Below are positions 35,349 through 44,943 of a DNA stretch of 64,000 bases, one piece after another. The translations under genes were made by a program, and so were the position numbers. This DNA comes from Pseudomonas oryzihabitans NBRC 102199 (GTDB lineage: Bacteria; Pseudomonadota; Gammaproteobacteria; Pseudomonadales; Pseudomonadaceae), in contig NZ_BBIT01000019.1 in the NCBI RefSeq assembly GCF_000730625.1, forward strand, positions 1 to 64,000, written 5' to 3'. Each line of letters begins with the position of its first letter. The first letter of the stretch is position 1. Under the pieces are notes generated by a model, which worked only from the letters and a program-made list of their open reading frames with translations, made no database searches and was not told the origin of the DNA.

Positions 35349-36913
35349 CCGCCATCCGCACCGCCGAGGACATCCGCCAGGCGCTCTTCGCCGGCACCGA
35401 AGTCGCCCTGCTCGACGTCCGCGAGGAGGACCCCTTCGCTGCCGGCCACCCGCTGTGGGCTGCCAATCTGCCGCTGTCGCGCCTGGAACTGGAGGCCTGG
35501 TCGCGGCTGCCGCGGCGCGATGTGGCCATCACCCTCTATGACAATGGCGAAGGCCTGGCGGAACGCGCGGCCGAACGCCTGCACGCCCTGGGCTACACCG
35601 ACGTGGCCCTGCTCGAGGGCGGCCTGGCGGGCTGGCGCGCCAGCGGCGGCGAGCTCTTCATCGACGTCAACGTGCCGAGCAAGGCCTTCGGCGAGCTGGT
35701 GGAAGCCCGGCGCCATACCCCCTCGCTGCCCGCCGAGGAGGTCCAGGCGCTGCTGGATCAGGACGCCGACCTGGTGATCCTCGATGCGCGCCGCTTCGAG
35801 GAATACCAGACCATGAGCATTCCCGGCGGGGTCAGCGTGCCGGGCGCCGAACTGGTGCTGCGGGTCGCCGAGCTGGCACCCGATCCGCGGACCCGGGTCA
35901 TCGTCAACTGCGCCGGCCGGACCCGCAGCCTGATCGGCGCCCAGTCGCTGATCAACGCCGGCATTCCCAATCCGGTGGCCGCCCTGCGCAACGGCACCAT
36001 CGGCTGGACGCTGGCCGGCCAGACCCTGGAGCACGGCCAGCAACGCCGCTTCGGTGCGGTGAGTCCGGCGACCCAAGCGATCGCCGCGACCCGCGCGCGT
36101 CAGGTCGCCGATCGCGCCGGTGTCGCCCGGCTGGCCTTCGGCGAACTGGCGGCCTGGCGCACCGAGGCGCGGCGGACGAACTACCTGATCGATGTGCGCA
36201 CCCCCGAGGAATTCGCCACCGGCCACCTGCCCGGCGCCCGCTCGACGCCGGGTGGCCAGCTGGTCCAGGAGACCGATCACAGCGCCCCGGTACGCGGTGC
36301 CCGCCTGGCCCTGGTGGACGACGACGGCGTGCGCGCCAACATGAGCGCCTCCTGGCTGGCGCAGATGGGCTGGGAGGTGGCGGTGGTCGACGCCATCCCA
36401 GCCAACGCCCTGAGCGCCACCGGTCCCTGGCAGCCGCCCGCCCCCGTCCCCGGGCCGGTGGAGCGCATCTCGGTGACGCGCCTGCAGGAATTGCTGGCGG
36501 AGCCCGGCACCCTGGTGGTGGATGTCACCGCCAGCGCCAACTATGTCCAGAGACACATCCCGGGCGCCGCCTGGGTGCTGCGCGCCGATCTGCCGGCAGC
36601 GCTGCCACCGGCCGAGCGCTATGTCTTCACCTGCGGCAGTGGCCAACTGGCCGCCTTCGCCGCCGTCGATGTCCAGGCCGTTACAAACCGGCCGGTCCTG
36701 CTGCTGGAGGGCGGTACCGCGGCCTGGTTGGCTGCCGGTCTGCCGGTGGAAGGCGGCGAAACACGGCTGCTGTCGACCCGGCGCGATCGCTACCGGCGCC
36801 CCTATGAAGGCACCGATGCCCCGCGCGCGGCCATGCAGGCCTACCTGGACTGGGAATTCGGCCTGGTCGAGCAGTTGCGGCGCGATGGCACCAGTGGCTT
36901 CCGGGTGATCTAG
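35345..36913 (+). CDS. Four-domain rhodanese-like protein
   Basis: 522-aa cytoplasmic protein built of four rhodanese-like domains (approx. 7-100, 128-220, 265-365, 385-480). Domain 2 carries an active-site Cys, C189, in VIVNCAGRTRS; domain 4 has VFTCGSGQ; domains 1 and 3 have TLYDNGEG and LVDDDGVR at the same place, without Cys. Only some domains can therefore transfer sulfur. Translation is coupled to the thiol dioxygenase (ATGA overlap at 35345-35348). It probably handles sulfite/thiosulfate or persulfide from organosulfur breakdown. Confidence 0.92.
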   Translation: MTAIRTAEDIRQALFAGTEVALLDVREEDPFAAGHPLWAANLPLSRLELEAWSRLPRRDVAITLYDNGEGLAERAAERLHALGYTDVALLEGGLAGWRASGGELFIDVNVPSKAFGELVEARRHTPSLPAEEVQALLDQDADLVILDARRFEEYQTMSIPGGVSVPGAELVLRVAELAPDPRTRVIVNCAGRTRSLIGAQSLINAGIPNPVAALRNGTIGWTLAGQTLEHGQQRRFGAVSPATQAIAATRARQVADRAGVARLAFGELAAWRTEARRTNYLIDVRTPEEFATGHLPGARSTPGGQLVQETDHSAPVRGARLALVDDDGVRANMSASWLAQMGWEVAVVDAIPANALSATGPWQPPAPVPGPVERISVTRLQELLAEPGTLVVDVTASANYVQRHIPGAAWVLRADLPAALPPAERYVFTCGSGQLAAFAAVDVQAVTNRPVLLLEGGTAAWLAAGLPVEGGETRLLSTRRDRYRRPYEGTDAPRAAMQAYLDWEFGLVEQLRRDGTSGFRVI

Positions 36914-37557
36914 CCGCTGCTCCGCACGAAGGCCGCCACCCAGGCCGCCGTTTCCACCAGCGCCTGGGTCTGGCTCAGGCCGCTGCTCTTGAGCGGCTTG
37001 AGATCGTGGTCGGCGGTGGCGATCCACTGCACCTCGAGCGTGGGCGCCAGGGCATAGCCGGCCACCTCCGTACGGGTGCCCAGGGCATCCCGCTCGCCCT
37101 GGACGATCAGCGTCGGCGTGGCCAGGGTCGCCAGATGCTCGGTACGCAGCCGCTCGGGCTTGCCGGCCGGATGGAAGGGATAGCCCAGGCACACGAGGCC
37201 CGTCGCGCCCAGTTCGTCGGCCAGCAGACTGGCCATCCGCCCGCCCATGGACTTGCCCGCCAGCCACAACGGACCGCTTTCTGCCGCGCGCCAGGTGGCG
37301 ACCATGGCCCGCCAGTGCTCCAGCAGGACCGGCGCCGGATTCGGCGGGCGGCGCCGGCCTTCGGCGCGGGCCCGCGCCATGTAGGGAAAGTCGAATCTCA
37401 GGGTGCGGATGTCGCGCCGCGCCAGTGCCTCGGCCAGCTGCTCCATGAAGGAGCTGTCCATCCCCGCCCCCGCCCCATGGGCCAGCAACAGGGTCGCCAG
37501 CGGCGGACCCGCGGGTCGGCATTCGCGAAAGCTGTCGAGGTACAACTCGTCTGCCAT
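36910..37557 (-). CDS. Alpha/beta hydrolase, KANL3/Tex30-like (dienelactone-hydrolase type)
   Basis: 215-aa cytoplasmic hydrolase. LLAHGAGAGMDSSFM is the oxyanion segment; the nucleophile elbow is LAGKSMGGRMASL (GKSMGG), and an acid/His pair is suggested by QGERDALG and ATADHDLKPLK. Convergent with the rhodanese gene, overlapping its stop by 4 bp. Substrate unknown. Confidence 0.88.
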   Translation of the reverse strand: MADELYLDSFRECRPAGPPLATLLLAHGAGAGMDSSFMEQLAEALARRDIRTLRFDFPYMARARAEGRRRPPNPAPVLLEHWRAMVATWRAAESGPLWLAGKSMGGRMASLLADELGATGLVCLGYPFHPAGKPERLRTEHLATLATPTLIVQGERDALGTRTEVAGYALAPTLEVQWIATADHDLKPLKSSGLSQTQALVETAAWVAAFVRSSG

Positions 37558-37600
37558 GGGCTACTCCTCGTCCAAACGCCAAAGCTTAACCGGCTATCCA

Positions 37601-37614
37601 TTGATCTGGATCAA
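37601..37614 (+). promoter_or_regulatory. Anr/FNR box upstream of hemN
   Basis: TTGATCTGGATCAA matches the TTGAT-N4-ATCAA Anr/FNR consensus perfectly. It lies 55-70 bp upstream of the hemN ATG, a position suited to activation. The gene for Anr is directly downstream of hemN. Confidence 0.9.
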
Positions 37615-37669
37615 TAAAGCGCAGGCCGCGCCCCTCACACTGGGCACCTCGAAACCATTGGAGCCCGGC

Positions 37670-39052
37670 ATGACAGCCGCTCTCGTCTGGGACGCCGACC
37701 TCATCGCCCGCTACGATCGCGCCGGCCCCCGCTACACCTCCTATCCCACGGCCGTGCAATTCCACGACGGCATCGGTCCCTTCGACCTGCTCGGCGCCCT
37801 GCGCCTGAGTCGCCAGGCCGGACGCCCGCTGTCGCTCTACCTGCACGTGCCCTTCTGCGCCAACATCTGCTACTACTGCGCCTGCAACAAGGTCATCACC
37901 AAGGACCGCAGCCGCAGCGTCGCCTACCTCCAGGCCCTGCGTCAGGAGATGGCCCTCACCAGCCGGCACCTGGACGGCGGGCAGCGGGTGGAGCAGCTGC
38001 ACCTCGGCGGTGGCACCCCGACCTTTCTCAACCCCATGCAGCTGCGCGAGCTGATGGCCGACCTGCGCCGGCACTTCACCCTGGCCGACGGCGACCGGGG
38101 CGACTACTCCATCGAGATCGATCCGCGCGAAGCCGACTGGAGCACCATGGGGCTGCTCCGCGAGCTGGGTTTCAACCGCGTCAGCTTCGGCGTCCAGGAC
38201 CTCGACCTGCAGGTGCAGCTGGCGATCAATCGCCTGCAGCCCTTCGACGACACCCGTACCCTGGTGGAGGCCGCCCGCGCCCTCGACTATCGCTCCATCA
38301 ACCTGGACCTCATCTACGGCTTGCCGCGGCAGACCCCGGCCAGCTTCGCCCACACCGTGGAGCGGGTGCTGGAATTGCAGCCGCATCGCCTGTCGGTGTT
38401 CAACTACGCCCACCTGCCGCAGCGCTTTCCGCCGCAGCGGCGCATCGAAGCCAGCGAACTGCCGGACCCCGCGGCCAAGCTGGAGATGCTGCAGCGAACC
38501 GTGGAACAGCTGCTGGCCGCCGGCTATCGCTACATCGGCATGGATCACTTCGCCCTGCCCGACGACGACCTGGCCATCGCCCAGGAAGACGGCACCCTGC
38601 AGCGCAACTTCCAGGGCTACACCACCCACGGCCACTGCGACCTGCTGGGCCTCGGGGTCTCCGCCATCAGCCAGGTCGGAGAGGTGCTCTGCCAGAACAC
38701 CCCCGATCTCGCCCGCTACCAGGACCGCCTGGGCCAGGGCGAACTGGCAGTGGCCCGCGGCCTGCGCCGTTCGCGGGACGACCGCATCCGCGGCGCGGTG
38801 ATCGCCCAGCTGATCTGCCATTTCCAGCTGGATTTCGCCGCCATCGAGCGCAGCTGCGAGCTGGATTTCCGCCAGTACTTCGCCGACGCCTGGCCGCACC
38901 TCGAGGCCATGGCCGCCGACGGCCTGATCCGCCTCGATGCGCGCGGCCTGCAGGTGCTGGCGCCGGGCCGCCTGCTGATCCGCGCCCTGTGCATGCTGTT
39001 CGACCGCTATCTGCCGGGCCACGACAACCAGCGCTTTTCCCGGGTGATATGA
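37670..39052 (+). CDS. hemN: Oxygen-independent coproporphyrinogen III oxidase
   Basis: 460-aa radical SAM enzyme that decarboxylates coproporphyrinogen III to protoporphyrinogen IX without oxygen in heme synthesis. The [4Fe-4S] CxxxCxxC is C63, C67, C70 (CANICYYCAC); the SAM-binding glycine loop is LHLGGGTPTFL, and the HemN_C domain follows. Start ATG 37670 gives MTAALVWDADLIARYDRAGP with the family motif GPRYTSYPTA. An Anr box upstream implies anaerobic induction. Confidence 0.95.
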   Translation: MTAALVWDADLIARYDRAGPRYTSYPTAVQFHDGIGPFDLLGALRLSRQAGRPLSLYLHVPFCANICYYCACNKVITKDRSRSVAYLQALRQEMALTSRHLDGGQRVEQLHLGGGTPTFLNPMQLRELMADLRRHFTLADGDRGDYSIEIDPREADWSTMGLLRELGFNRVSFGVQDLDLQVQLAINRLQPFDDTRTLVEAARALDYRSINLDLIYGLPRQTPASFAHTVERVLELQPHRLSVFNYAHLPQRFPPQRRIEASELPDPAAKLEMLQRTVEQLLAAGYRYIGMDHFALPDDDLAIAQEDGTLQRNFQGYTTHGHCDLLGLGVSAISQVGEVLCQNTPDLARYQDRLGQGELAVARGLRRSRDDRIRGAVIAQLICHFQLDFAAIERSCELDFRQYFADAWPHLEAMAADGLIRLDARGLQVLAPGRLLIRALCMLFDRYLPGHDNQRFSRVI

Positions 39053-39115
39053 CCCATGCCTGCCACGACTGCTAAAGTTAGACTTTTGGAACCAGACGAG
39101 AAGCGATCTTCCCCC

Positions 39116-39847
39116 ATGACCGAGCCCCTCAAGCTGCGCAACGCCCAGGCCCATTGCAAGGATTGCAGCCTCGCCTCGCTGTGCCTGCCGCTGTCGCTCG
39201 ATCTGAAAGACCTGGACGCCCTCGACCAGATCGTCAAGCGCGGCCGGCCGCTGGCCAAGGGTGACCACCTGTTCCGCCAGGGCGATACCTTCGGCTCGGT
39301 CTACGCGGTGCGTTCCGGCGCCCTGCGCACCAGCAGCCTGAGCGATGCCGGCGAGGAGCAGATCACCGGTTTCCACCTGCCCAGCGAACTGGTCGGCCTG
39401 TCGGGCATGGACACCGAGCGCTATCCGGTCTCGGCCCGGGCGCTGGAGACCACCACCGTCTGCGAGATCCCCTTCGAGCGCCTGGACGAACTCTCCGAGC
39501 AGCTGCCGCAACTGCGCCGCCAGCTGCTGCGGGTGATGAGCCGGGAGATCCGCGATGACCAGCAGATGATGGTGCTCTTGTCGAAGAAGAGTGCCGACGA
39601 GCGCATCGCCACCTTCCTGGTCAATCTCTCCGCCCGCTTCCATGCCCGCGGCTTTTCCGCCCAGCAATTCCGCCTGAGCATGTCGCGCAACGAGATCGGC
39701 AACTTCCTCGGCCTGGCGGTGGAAACCGTGTCCCGGGTGTTCACCCGCTTCCAGCAGAGCGGGGTGCTGGCGGCCGAAGGCAAGGAGGTGCGCATCCTCG
39801 ATTCCGCCCGCCTCTGCGCCCTGGCCGGCGGTCAGCTGGAGGGCTGA
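39116..39847 (+). CDS. anr: Anaerobic regulator Anr (FNR/CRP family)
   Basis: 243-aa oxygen-sensing activator. The N-terminal iron-sulfur Cys residues C14, C17, C23 ([10 protein letters not shown]) and the central C116 (TTVCEIPFE) are present, as is the FNR-type [24 protein letters not shown] start at ATG 39116 by comparison with Pseudomonas Anr (M.E.K.R...AHCKDCSLA); an ATG at 39056 is in frame but would add 20 residues. It lies 63 bp after hemN and likely controls it. Confidence 0.95.
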   Translation: MTEPLKLRNAQAHCKDCSLASLCLPLSLDLKDLDALDQIVKRGRPLAKGDHLFRQGDTFGSVYAVRSGALRTSSLSDAGEEQITGFHLPSELVGLSGMDTERYPVSARALETTTVCEIPFERLDELSEQLPQLRRQLLRVMSREIRDDQQMMVLLSKKSADERIATFLVNLSARFHARGFSAQQFRLSMSRNEIGNFLGLAVETVSRVFTRFQQSGVLAAEGKEVRILDSARLCALAGGQLEG

Positions 39848-39852
39848 GGCCA

Positions 39853-39879
39853 GGGGTCCTGCCTGAGCGGCAGGACCCC
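39853..39879. terminator. Bidirectional terminator hairpin between anr and the TonB receptor
   Basis: GGGGTCCTGCC (39853-39863) and GGCAGGACCCC (39869-39879) form a perfect 11-bp stem with a 5-nt loop between two convergent genes. No long T-tract, but the placement strongly suggests shared termination. Confidence 0.65.
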
Positions 39880-39885
39880 GAGCCC

Positions 39886-42303
39886 CTAGAAGCTGTAGCT
39901 GACCGTCGCGGTCACGTTGCGCTCCTCGCCGAAGTAGCAGAAATCCAGGCTGTAGCAGGACGCCACGTAGTCCTTGCCCAGCACGTTGTTGGCATTGACC
40001 CGCGCCGTGAGTCCCGGCAGTCCCAGGCGGGTGAAGTCATAGGCGAGCATGGCGTCCACCAGGGTGTAGGCCGGTACCTTGCGCGTGTTGGCCTTGTCCG
40101 CCCAGCTGGTGCCCACGTAGCGGGCGCCGGCGCCGACGCTGAAGCCCGCCAGGGGCCCCGCCAGCTCGTATTGCCCCCACAGCGAGGCCTGGTGCCGCGG
40201 CGCCTGATTCGGCGTATTGCCCTGGGTGCCGTCCAGCGCCTGGGTGTACTCGATATCGGTGAAGGTGTAGCTGCCCAGCAGCTTGAGCCGCTCGGCCAGT
40301 TGCAGATGGCCCTCCAGCTCCAGGCCCCGGGAGCGGATCTCGCCCACCGAGGAATAGAAGTCTTCCTGGGGCAGCTTGGTCGCCACGTTTTCCTGGGTGA
40401 TGTGGAACAGCGAGGCGGTGTAGAAGCTGGCGCTGCCCGGCGGCTGGTATTTCAGGCCCAGCTCCCACTGCTTGCCCTCGGTAGGCTCCAGCGGATTGCC
40501 CGCGGCATCGTTGTAGGCATTGGGATTGAAGGAGGTGGAATAGCTCAGGTAGGGCGCCAGGCCGTTGTCGAACAGATAGAGCGCCCCGGCGCGCCCGCTG
40601 GCCTGGCCGCGGCGCGCGCTGCTGCGGGTCCCCGCCTGGCGATCCTCGATGCCGATCTCCACCCAGTCCTGGCGCAGGCCGAGCGAAAAGCGCCAGCGAT
40701 CCAGTTCGATCAGATCCTGCAGGTAAACACCGGTCTGCTCCAGTTCGCGGCGGTATTCGCTGCCCGGGTAGACGGTCACCTGGCCACCGTAGCTGGGCTC
40801 GAAGGCGTCCAGCGGATCCGCCGTGCCACTGGGCCAGTCGACGTGGGTCCAGCGGCGCTGGTAGTCCAGGCCGGCCAGCAAGGTATGGCGACTGCCCGCC
40901 CAGTCGAAGTCCGCCTGCACCAGGTTGTCCAGGGTATAGGCGTGCAGATTCTCGCGGCCGCCGGAGTAGTAGCGATTGAGCAGGTCGCTGCTGCCGACAT
41001 AGCCGTAGCCATAGACCTGCTCCAGCTCGACCCGCGACTTGGCATAGCGGAAATTCTGCCGCGCGCTCCAGACGTCGTTGAATCTGTGCTCGAACTGATA
41101 GCCGACCATCTGCTGGGTCCGCTCGAACTTGTCGTGATCGGGCTCGCCGTCGAAGAAGTGGTTGCTGATGTAGCGGCCATTGCGGCGATAGAGGCTGCCT
41201 TCGGCGGGGACGCCACTGTGGTAGCCGCCATCCGGATCCTTTTGCAGATAGGCCTGCAGGGTCAGGGTGGTGTCGTCGCTCAGGTCGATGGCCAGACTGG
41301 GCGCCAGCGCATAGCGCTCTTCCTCCACGTGATCGAACTGGGTGTCGCTGTGCTGGGCCAGCCCCACCAGGCGATAGGCGATATGCCCCTCCTCGTCCAG
41401 CGGTCCGCCGAAATCGAAACCGGCGCCGCGCTGGCCGAGATTGCCCAGGGTGGCCTGGACCTGGTGGTAGGGCTGGTACAGCGGCTTCTTGCTGGTCAGG
41501 GCCACCAGGCCGCCCGGCAGGCTGCGGCCATAGAGCACCGAGGCCGGTCCCTTCACCACGTCGATGCGTTCGAGGAAATAGGGATCGACCTGCAGCGAGC
41601 TGAAGGTGCCGCTGTCGCCCATGGTCTTGAGGCCGTCGAGAAAGACGTTGTCGACGCTGTTGTCGGCGAAGCCGCGCATCACCACGTAGTCGTAGCGATT
41701 GGAGGCGCCGATCTGGCCGGTGAAGATCCCCGGGGTGTACCTCATGGCCTGCTGCACGGTCTTGGCGCCCTGGTCATCGATCTGTTCGCGGGTCACCACC
41801 GAGACCGACTGGGAGGTTTCCAGCAGTCCCTTGCTGGTCTTGGTGGCCACGTCGCTGTGGGTCGCCAGGTAGCCATCGGTCTCGCCCAGGGCATTGCCCA
41901 GGGCGAAGCCGGTCACCGTGGTCTCGCTGAGGGAGGTCACACCGCTCGCGGGTATGGCTTCTAGGCGATAGCTGTCATCCGCCAGGCGCACCGCCTGCAG
42001 GCCACTGCCCTGGAGGATCTGCTGGAAGCCCTCGGCCGGCGTGTAGCGACCCTGCAGGCCCGGACTGCGCCGACCTTCCAACCCCTGGGCGGGCGCCGAC
42101 AGCAGTACACCGCTCTGGGCGGCGAAGGTGCTCACCACCGTGGCCAGACTGCCCGCCTCGATGCGGTATTCCTGCGCCAGGGGCACCGCCTGGGCCAGGC
42201 CCTGGGACGTGGCCAGGCCGGTGATGCCCAGTGGCATGGCCAAGGCGAAGACGCGCAGGGCGCGGCGCAACGGATGCAGGGTGAAACGGGTTTGGCGATG
42301 CAT
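39886..42303 (-). CDS. TonB-dependent siderophore receptor with signalling (STN) domain
   Basis: 805-aa outer-membrane receptor; start ATG 42303, signal peptide through GITGLATSQGLAQA. After it comes a secretin/TonB N-terminal signalling domain (YRIEAGSLATVVSTFAAQSG to about residue 115), a plug (SQSVSVVTREQIDDQGAKTV, VMRGF, IDVVKGPASVLYG) and a 22-strand barrel ending NVTATVSYSF with terminal Phe. The Cys pair in YVASCYSLDFCYFGEE is seen in FhuA/FoxA-like hydroxamate receptors. Together with the FecI/FecR genes upstream it forms a cell-surface signalling system: substrate binding activates the sigma factor. Exact siderophore unknown. Confidence 0.93.
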   Translation of the reverse strand: MHRQTRFTLHPLRRALRVFALAMPLGITGLATSQGLAQAVPLAQEYRIEAGSLATVVSTFAAQSGVLLSAPAQGLEGRRSPGLQGRYTPAEGFQQILQGSGLQAVRLADDSYRLEAIPASGVTSLSETTVTGFALGNALGETDGYLATHSDVATKTSKGLLETSQSVSVVTREQIDDQGAKTVQQAMRYTPGIFTGQIGASNRYDYVVMRGFADNSVDNVFLDGLKTMGDSGTFSSLQVDPYFLERIDVVKGPASVLYGRSLPGGLVALTSKKPLYQPYHQVQATLGNLGQRGAGFDFGGPLDEEGHIAYRLVGLAQHSDTQFDHVEEERYALAPSLAIDLSDDTTLTLQAYLQKDPDGGYHSGVPAEGSLYRRNGRYISNHFFDGEPDHDKFERTQQMVGYQFEHRFNDVWSARQNFRYAKSRVELEQVYGYGYVGSSDLLNRYYSGGRENLHAYTLDNLVQADFDWAGSRHTLLAGLDYQRRWTHVDWPSGTADPLDAFEPSYGGQVTVYPGSEYRRELEQTGVYLQDLIELDRWRFSLGLRQDWVEIGIEDRQAGTRSSARRGQASGRAGALYLFDNGLAPYLSYSTSFNPNAYNDAAGNPLEPTEGKQWELGLKYQPPGSASFYTASLFHITQENVATKLPQEDFYSSVGEIRSRGLELEGHLQLAERLKLLGSYTFTDIEYTQALDGTQGNTPNQAPRHQASLWGQYELAGPLAGFSVGAGARYVGTSWADKANTRKVPAYTLVDAMLAYDFTRLGLPGLTARVNANNVLGKDYVASCYSLDFCYFGEERNVTATVSYSF

Positions 42304-42381
42304 GAGGGGCCTCGAAGCGGAGATCGTTTCCCCCAAGCCCCGCGAGCGCGCCAAAGGGGAACCGCTCGCCGCAAATTTTTT

Positions 42382-43311
42382 TCAGGCGGGCACGATCTGC
42401 ACCCACCAGGGCAGGCGTCGCTCCACCCGCACCGGCAGGCTGTCGGCCAGTGCGGCCAGGGCGCGGTCGGTGTCAGCCAGGGGATAGCTGCCCACCACCC
42501 GCAATTGCGCGACCGTGGCGGTGCAGGTCAGCAGGCCTGGGCGATAGCGCCCCAGCTCCGCCACCAGCGCCGCCAGCGACCAGTCGTCCACCACCAGCCG
42601 CCCCTGGCGCCAGAGTTGCCGCCCCGGATCGACCGGCCCCAGTGGCCGCACGGCAGTCGCGGTCATGAGGGCCCGGTGGCCCCGGGTCAGGACCTGAGCA
42701 CGGGCCTGGAGTGGCGCCAGCTGCAGGGCGCCGGCATAGGCCGCGACCTCCAGCCCGTCGTCACGCAACCGCACTGCGCAGCAGCCCGGACCGGGTCTTA
42801 CCTGGCCGAACGCCGTGTCCAGTCGCAGCGGCGCCGCCCCGTTACGGCCTTCCAGCAGCACCTCGCCGCGCAGCAGCCGCCAGCGGTCTGCGGCCTCCTG
42901 CGCCAACCGGCTGTCGGTGTTGAGCCAGACGCGCACCCCGGCGGTCAGGTCGAAGGCACGGATCTCGCCGACCGCCGTGCTCAGGGTGGCGCCCTCCCCC
43001 AACCGCCAGTCGTCCGGCCGCGCCCAGCCCAGGGCCAGTCCGCCCACCGCCAGACCCAGCACCTTGAGCGCCCGCCGCCGGCCCAGGGACTCGCGCCGCG
43101 CCAGGGCCAGGCGCCCGGACGGCGGCAGACCGGTGAAGCGCGCACTGATTTCCTCCACCCGCGCCCAGGCCACCGCGTGGCGGCTATCCGCCTGTAGCCA
43201 GCGCTCCCAGGCCCGCTCGGTGGCCGGATCCACCTCGTCGGCAGCCAGTTCGGCGAACCAGTCCGCCGCTTCCGCCAGAGGTCCGCCACCGCCAGGCGTC
43301 AGCGCACTCAA
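42382..43311 (-). CDS. FecR-family anti-sigma/sigma regulator
   Basis: 309-aa inner-membrane transducer. The N-terminal DUF4880-type domain (AADWFAELAADEVDPATERA, WERWLQADSRHAVAWARVEE) binds the sigma factor; a transmembrane helix (KVLGLAVGGLALGWA) follows; then the periplasmic FecR domain contacts the receptor. The start is a TTG at 43311 overlapping the sigma-gene TGA (TTGA), giving translational coupling. A hairpin (GCGAGCG 42342-42348 with CGCTCGC 42363-42369) separates it from the receptor gene and may lower read-through. Confidence 0.87.
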   Translation of the reverse strand: MSALTPGGGGPLAEAADWFAELAADEVDPATERAWERWLQADSRHAVAWARVEEISARFTGLPPSGRLALARRESLGRRRALKVLGLAVGGLALGWARPDDWRLGEGATLSTAVGEIRAFDLTAGVRVWLNTDSRLAQEAADRWRLLRGEVLLEGRNGAAPLRLDTAFGQVRPGPGCCAVRLRDDGLEVAAYAGALQLAPLQARAQVLTRGHRALMTATAVRPLGPVDPGRQLWRQGRLVVDDWSLAALVAELGRYRPGLLTCTATVAQLRVVGSYPLADTDRALAALADSLPVRVERRLPWWVQIVPA

Positions 43312-43823
43312 GACACCAGTTCCAGGCAGTGCAGCATGGCCTGGGCCATGTACTTCTTGACCATCCGCTCCGACACGCCCAGGCGCTCGGCGATGACGGC
43401 ATAGGTGAGGCCATCCAGTTGCGCCAGCAGAAAGGCCTGGCGCACCCGAGCAGGCAGGCGGTCGAGCAGCGCATCGAGTTCGGTCAGGGTTTCCAGGATC
43501 AGCGCCTGGGCTTCCGGTGAGGGCTGCACGGCCTGCGGTCGGGCCGCGAGCGCGTCGAGATAGGCGCGCTCCACGGCCTGGCGCCGCCAGTGGTTGGCCA
43601 GTAGGCCCTGGGCGACGGTCGCGAGAAAGGCGCGGGGTTCGCGCAGGCGCTCCAGCTCCCCTTCCCGGGCCAGCAGCCGCACGAAGGTGTCCTGGGCCAG
43701 ATCGGCCGCCTGCCCCAGGCAACCCAGCCGCCGCTGCAGCCGCTCGCGCAGCCAGCCGTGATGATCCTGGTAGAGGGTCCGGATGTGTCCATACCGGTCG
43801 GACTCGAGCGTCTGCATCACCAT
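43308..43823 (-). CDS. ECF sigma factor, FecI-like iron-starvation type
   Basis: 171-aa sigma-70-family ECF factor with region 2 (YQDHHGWLRERLQRRLG, AADLAQDTFVRLLA) and region 4 (LDGLTYAVIAERLGVSERMVKKYM). It directs transcription of the receptor gene when released by FecR. A Fur box lies 22-40 bp upstream, so expression is iron-repressed. ATG 43823 is used; ATG 43817 is an alternative. Confidence 0.93.
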   Translation of the reverse strand: MVMQTLESDRYGHIRTLYQDHHGWLRERLQRRLGCLGQAADLAQDTFVRLLAREGELERLREPRAFLATVAQGLLANHWRRQAVERAYLDALAARPQAVQPSPEAQALILETLTELDALLDRLPARVRQAFLLAQLDGLTYAVIAERLGVSERMVKKYMAQAMLHCLELVS

Positions 43824-43844
43824 CCTCGGAAGCCGCTGATTTCC

Positions 43845-43863
43845 GATAATGATAATGCTTCTC
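43845..43863 (-). promoter_or_regulatory. Fur box upstream of the sigma-factor gene
   Basis: GATAATGATAATGCTTCTC matches 16 of 19 positions of the Fur consensus GATAATGATAATCATTATC and sits just upstream of the ECF sigma gene. Confidence 0.85.
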
Positions 43864-43921
43864 GATCACAAGATACAGCCGTGTCGTGCGCCCGAGGTGC
43901 GCAGACGGCCAAGGTAGAGCG

Positions 43922-44521
43922 CTAGAGACTGATCGGCTTGCGCCCGGCGAAGGCGTGGGTCAGGGTGCCGCCATCGACCAGGTCCAGTTCGCCACCCAGG
44001 GGCACGCCATGGGCGATACGCGAGATGGTCAGGCCCTTGGGCGCCAGCAGCTGGGCGATGTAATAGGCGGTCGCCTCGCCTTCCACCGTGGGGTTGGTGG
44101 CGATGATCATTTCGGTGAAGCCGCCCTCGCTGACGCGCCGCTCGAGTTCGGGTACGCCGATGGCGTCCGGACCCAGGCCGTCGATGGGCGACAGGTGTCC
44201 CTTGAGCACGAAGTAGCGCCCGCGATAGCCGGTCTGTTCGACGGCGAAGACGTCCATGGGCCCCTCCACCACGCAGAGCAGGCTGTCGTCACGCCGGGTG
44301 TCGGCGCAGAAGCCGCAGATCTGGTCTTCGCTGAGGGTGCGGCAGCGCTGGCAGTAACCGACCCCTTCCATGGCGGCGCTGAGGGCAGAGGCCAGGCGCT
44401 GGCCACCCTGGCGTTCGCGCTCGAGCAGTTGCAGGGCCATGCGCTGGGCGGACTTCTGGCCGACACCGGGCAGGACCCGGAGCGCATCGATCAATTGGCG
44501 AATCAGGGGACTGAAGCTCAT
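43922..44521 (-). CDS. recR: Recombination mediator RecR
   Basis: 199-aa protein of RecFOR repair, loading RecA at gaps. HhH segment [21 protein letters not shown]4 zinc motif [16 protein letters not shown], and Toprim domain ([36 protein letters not shown]) are all present. Standard order dnaX-ybaB-recR. Confidence 0.97.
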   Translation of the reverse strand: MSFSPLIRQLIDALRVLPGVGQKSAQRMALQLLERERQGGQRLASALSAAMEGVGYCQRCRTLSEDQICGFCADTRRDDSLLCVVEGPMDVFAVEQTGYRGRYFVLKGHLSPIDGLGPDAIGVPELERRVSEGGFTEMIIATNPTVEGEATAYYIAQLLAPKGLTISRIAHGVPLGGELDLVDGGTLTHAFAGRKPISL

Positions 44522-44583
44522 GGACTACCGTACTGGAAGGCGGGAGAGACGGGTGCCCGATGGACACCCGCAGCTGGAACAAC

Positions 44584-44910
44584 CTAGAAAGGCATCTTGA
44601 AGCCGGGCGGGAGCTGCATCCCGGAGGTCATGCCGGACATCTTGTCCTGGCTGTTCTGCTCGATCTTGCGCACGGCGTCGTTCACCGCGGCGGCGATCAG
44701 GTCTTCGAGGATTTCCTTGTCTTCCTGCATCAGGCTGTCGTCCAGGCTGACGCGCTTGACGTCGTGTCGGCCGGTCATGACGACGCTGACCAGGCCGGCG
44801 CCGGATTGACCGGTCACTTCGGCGTTCGCCAGCTCTTCCTGCATCTTCTGCATCTTTTCCTGCATCTGCTGGGCCTGCTTCATCAGGCCGGCCATGCCAC
44901 CTTTCATCAT
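44584..44910 (-). CDS. YbaB/EbfC-family nucleoid-associated protein
   Basis: 108-aa DNA-binding protein. N-terminal Met/Gln-rich helix ([20 protein letters not shown]) and [20 protein letters not shown] are family hallmarks; the C-terminus is PPGFKMPF. Between dnaX and recR as in most bacteria. Confidence 0.96.
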   Translation of the reverse strand: MMKGGMAGLMKQAQQMQEKMQKMQEELANAEVTGQSGAGLVSVVMTGRHDVKRVSLDDSLMQEDKEILEDLIAAAVNDAVRKIEQNSQDKMSGMTSGMQLPPGFKMPF

Positions 44911-44943
44911 GTCTGCTACCTCGAACTATGAATGGAAAACCGG

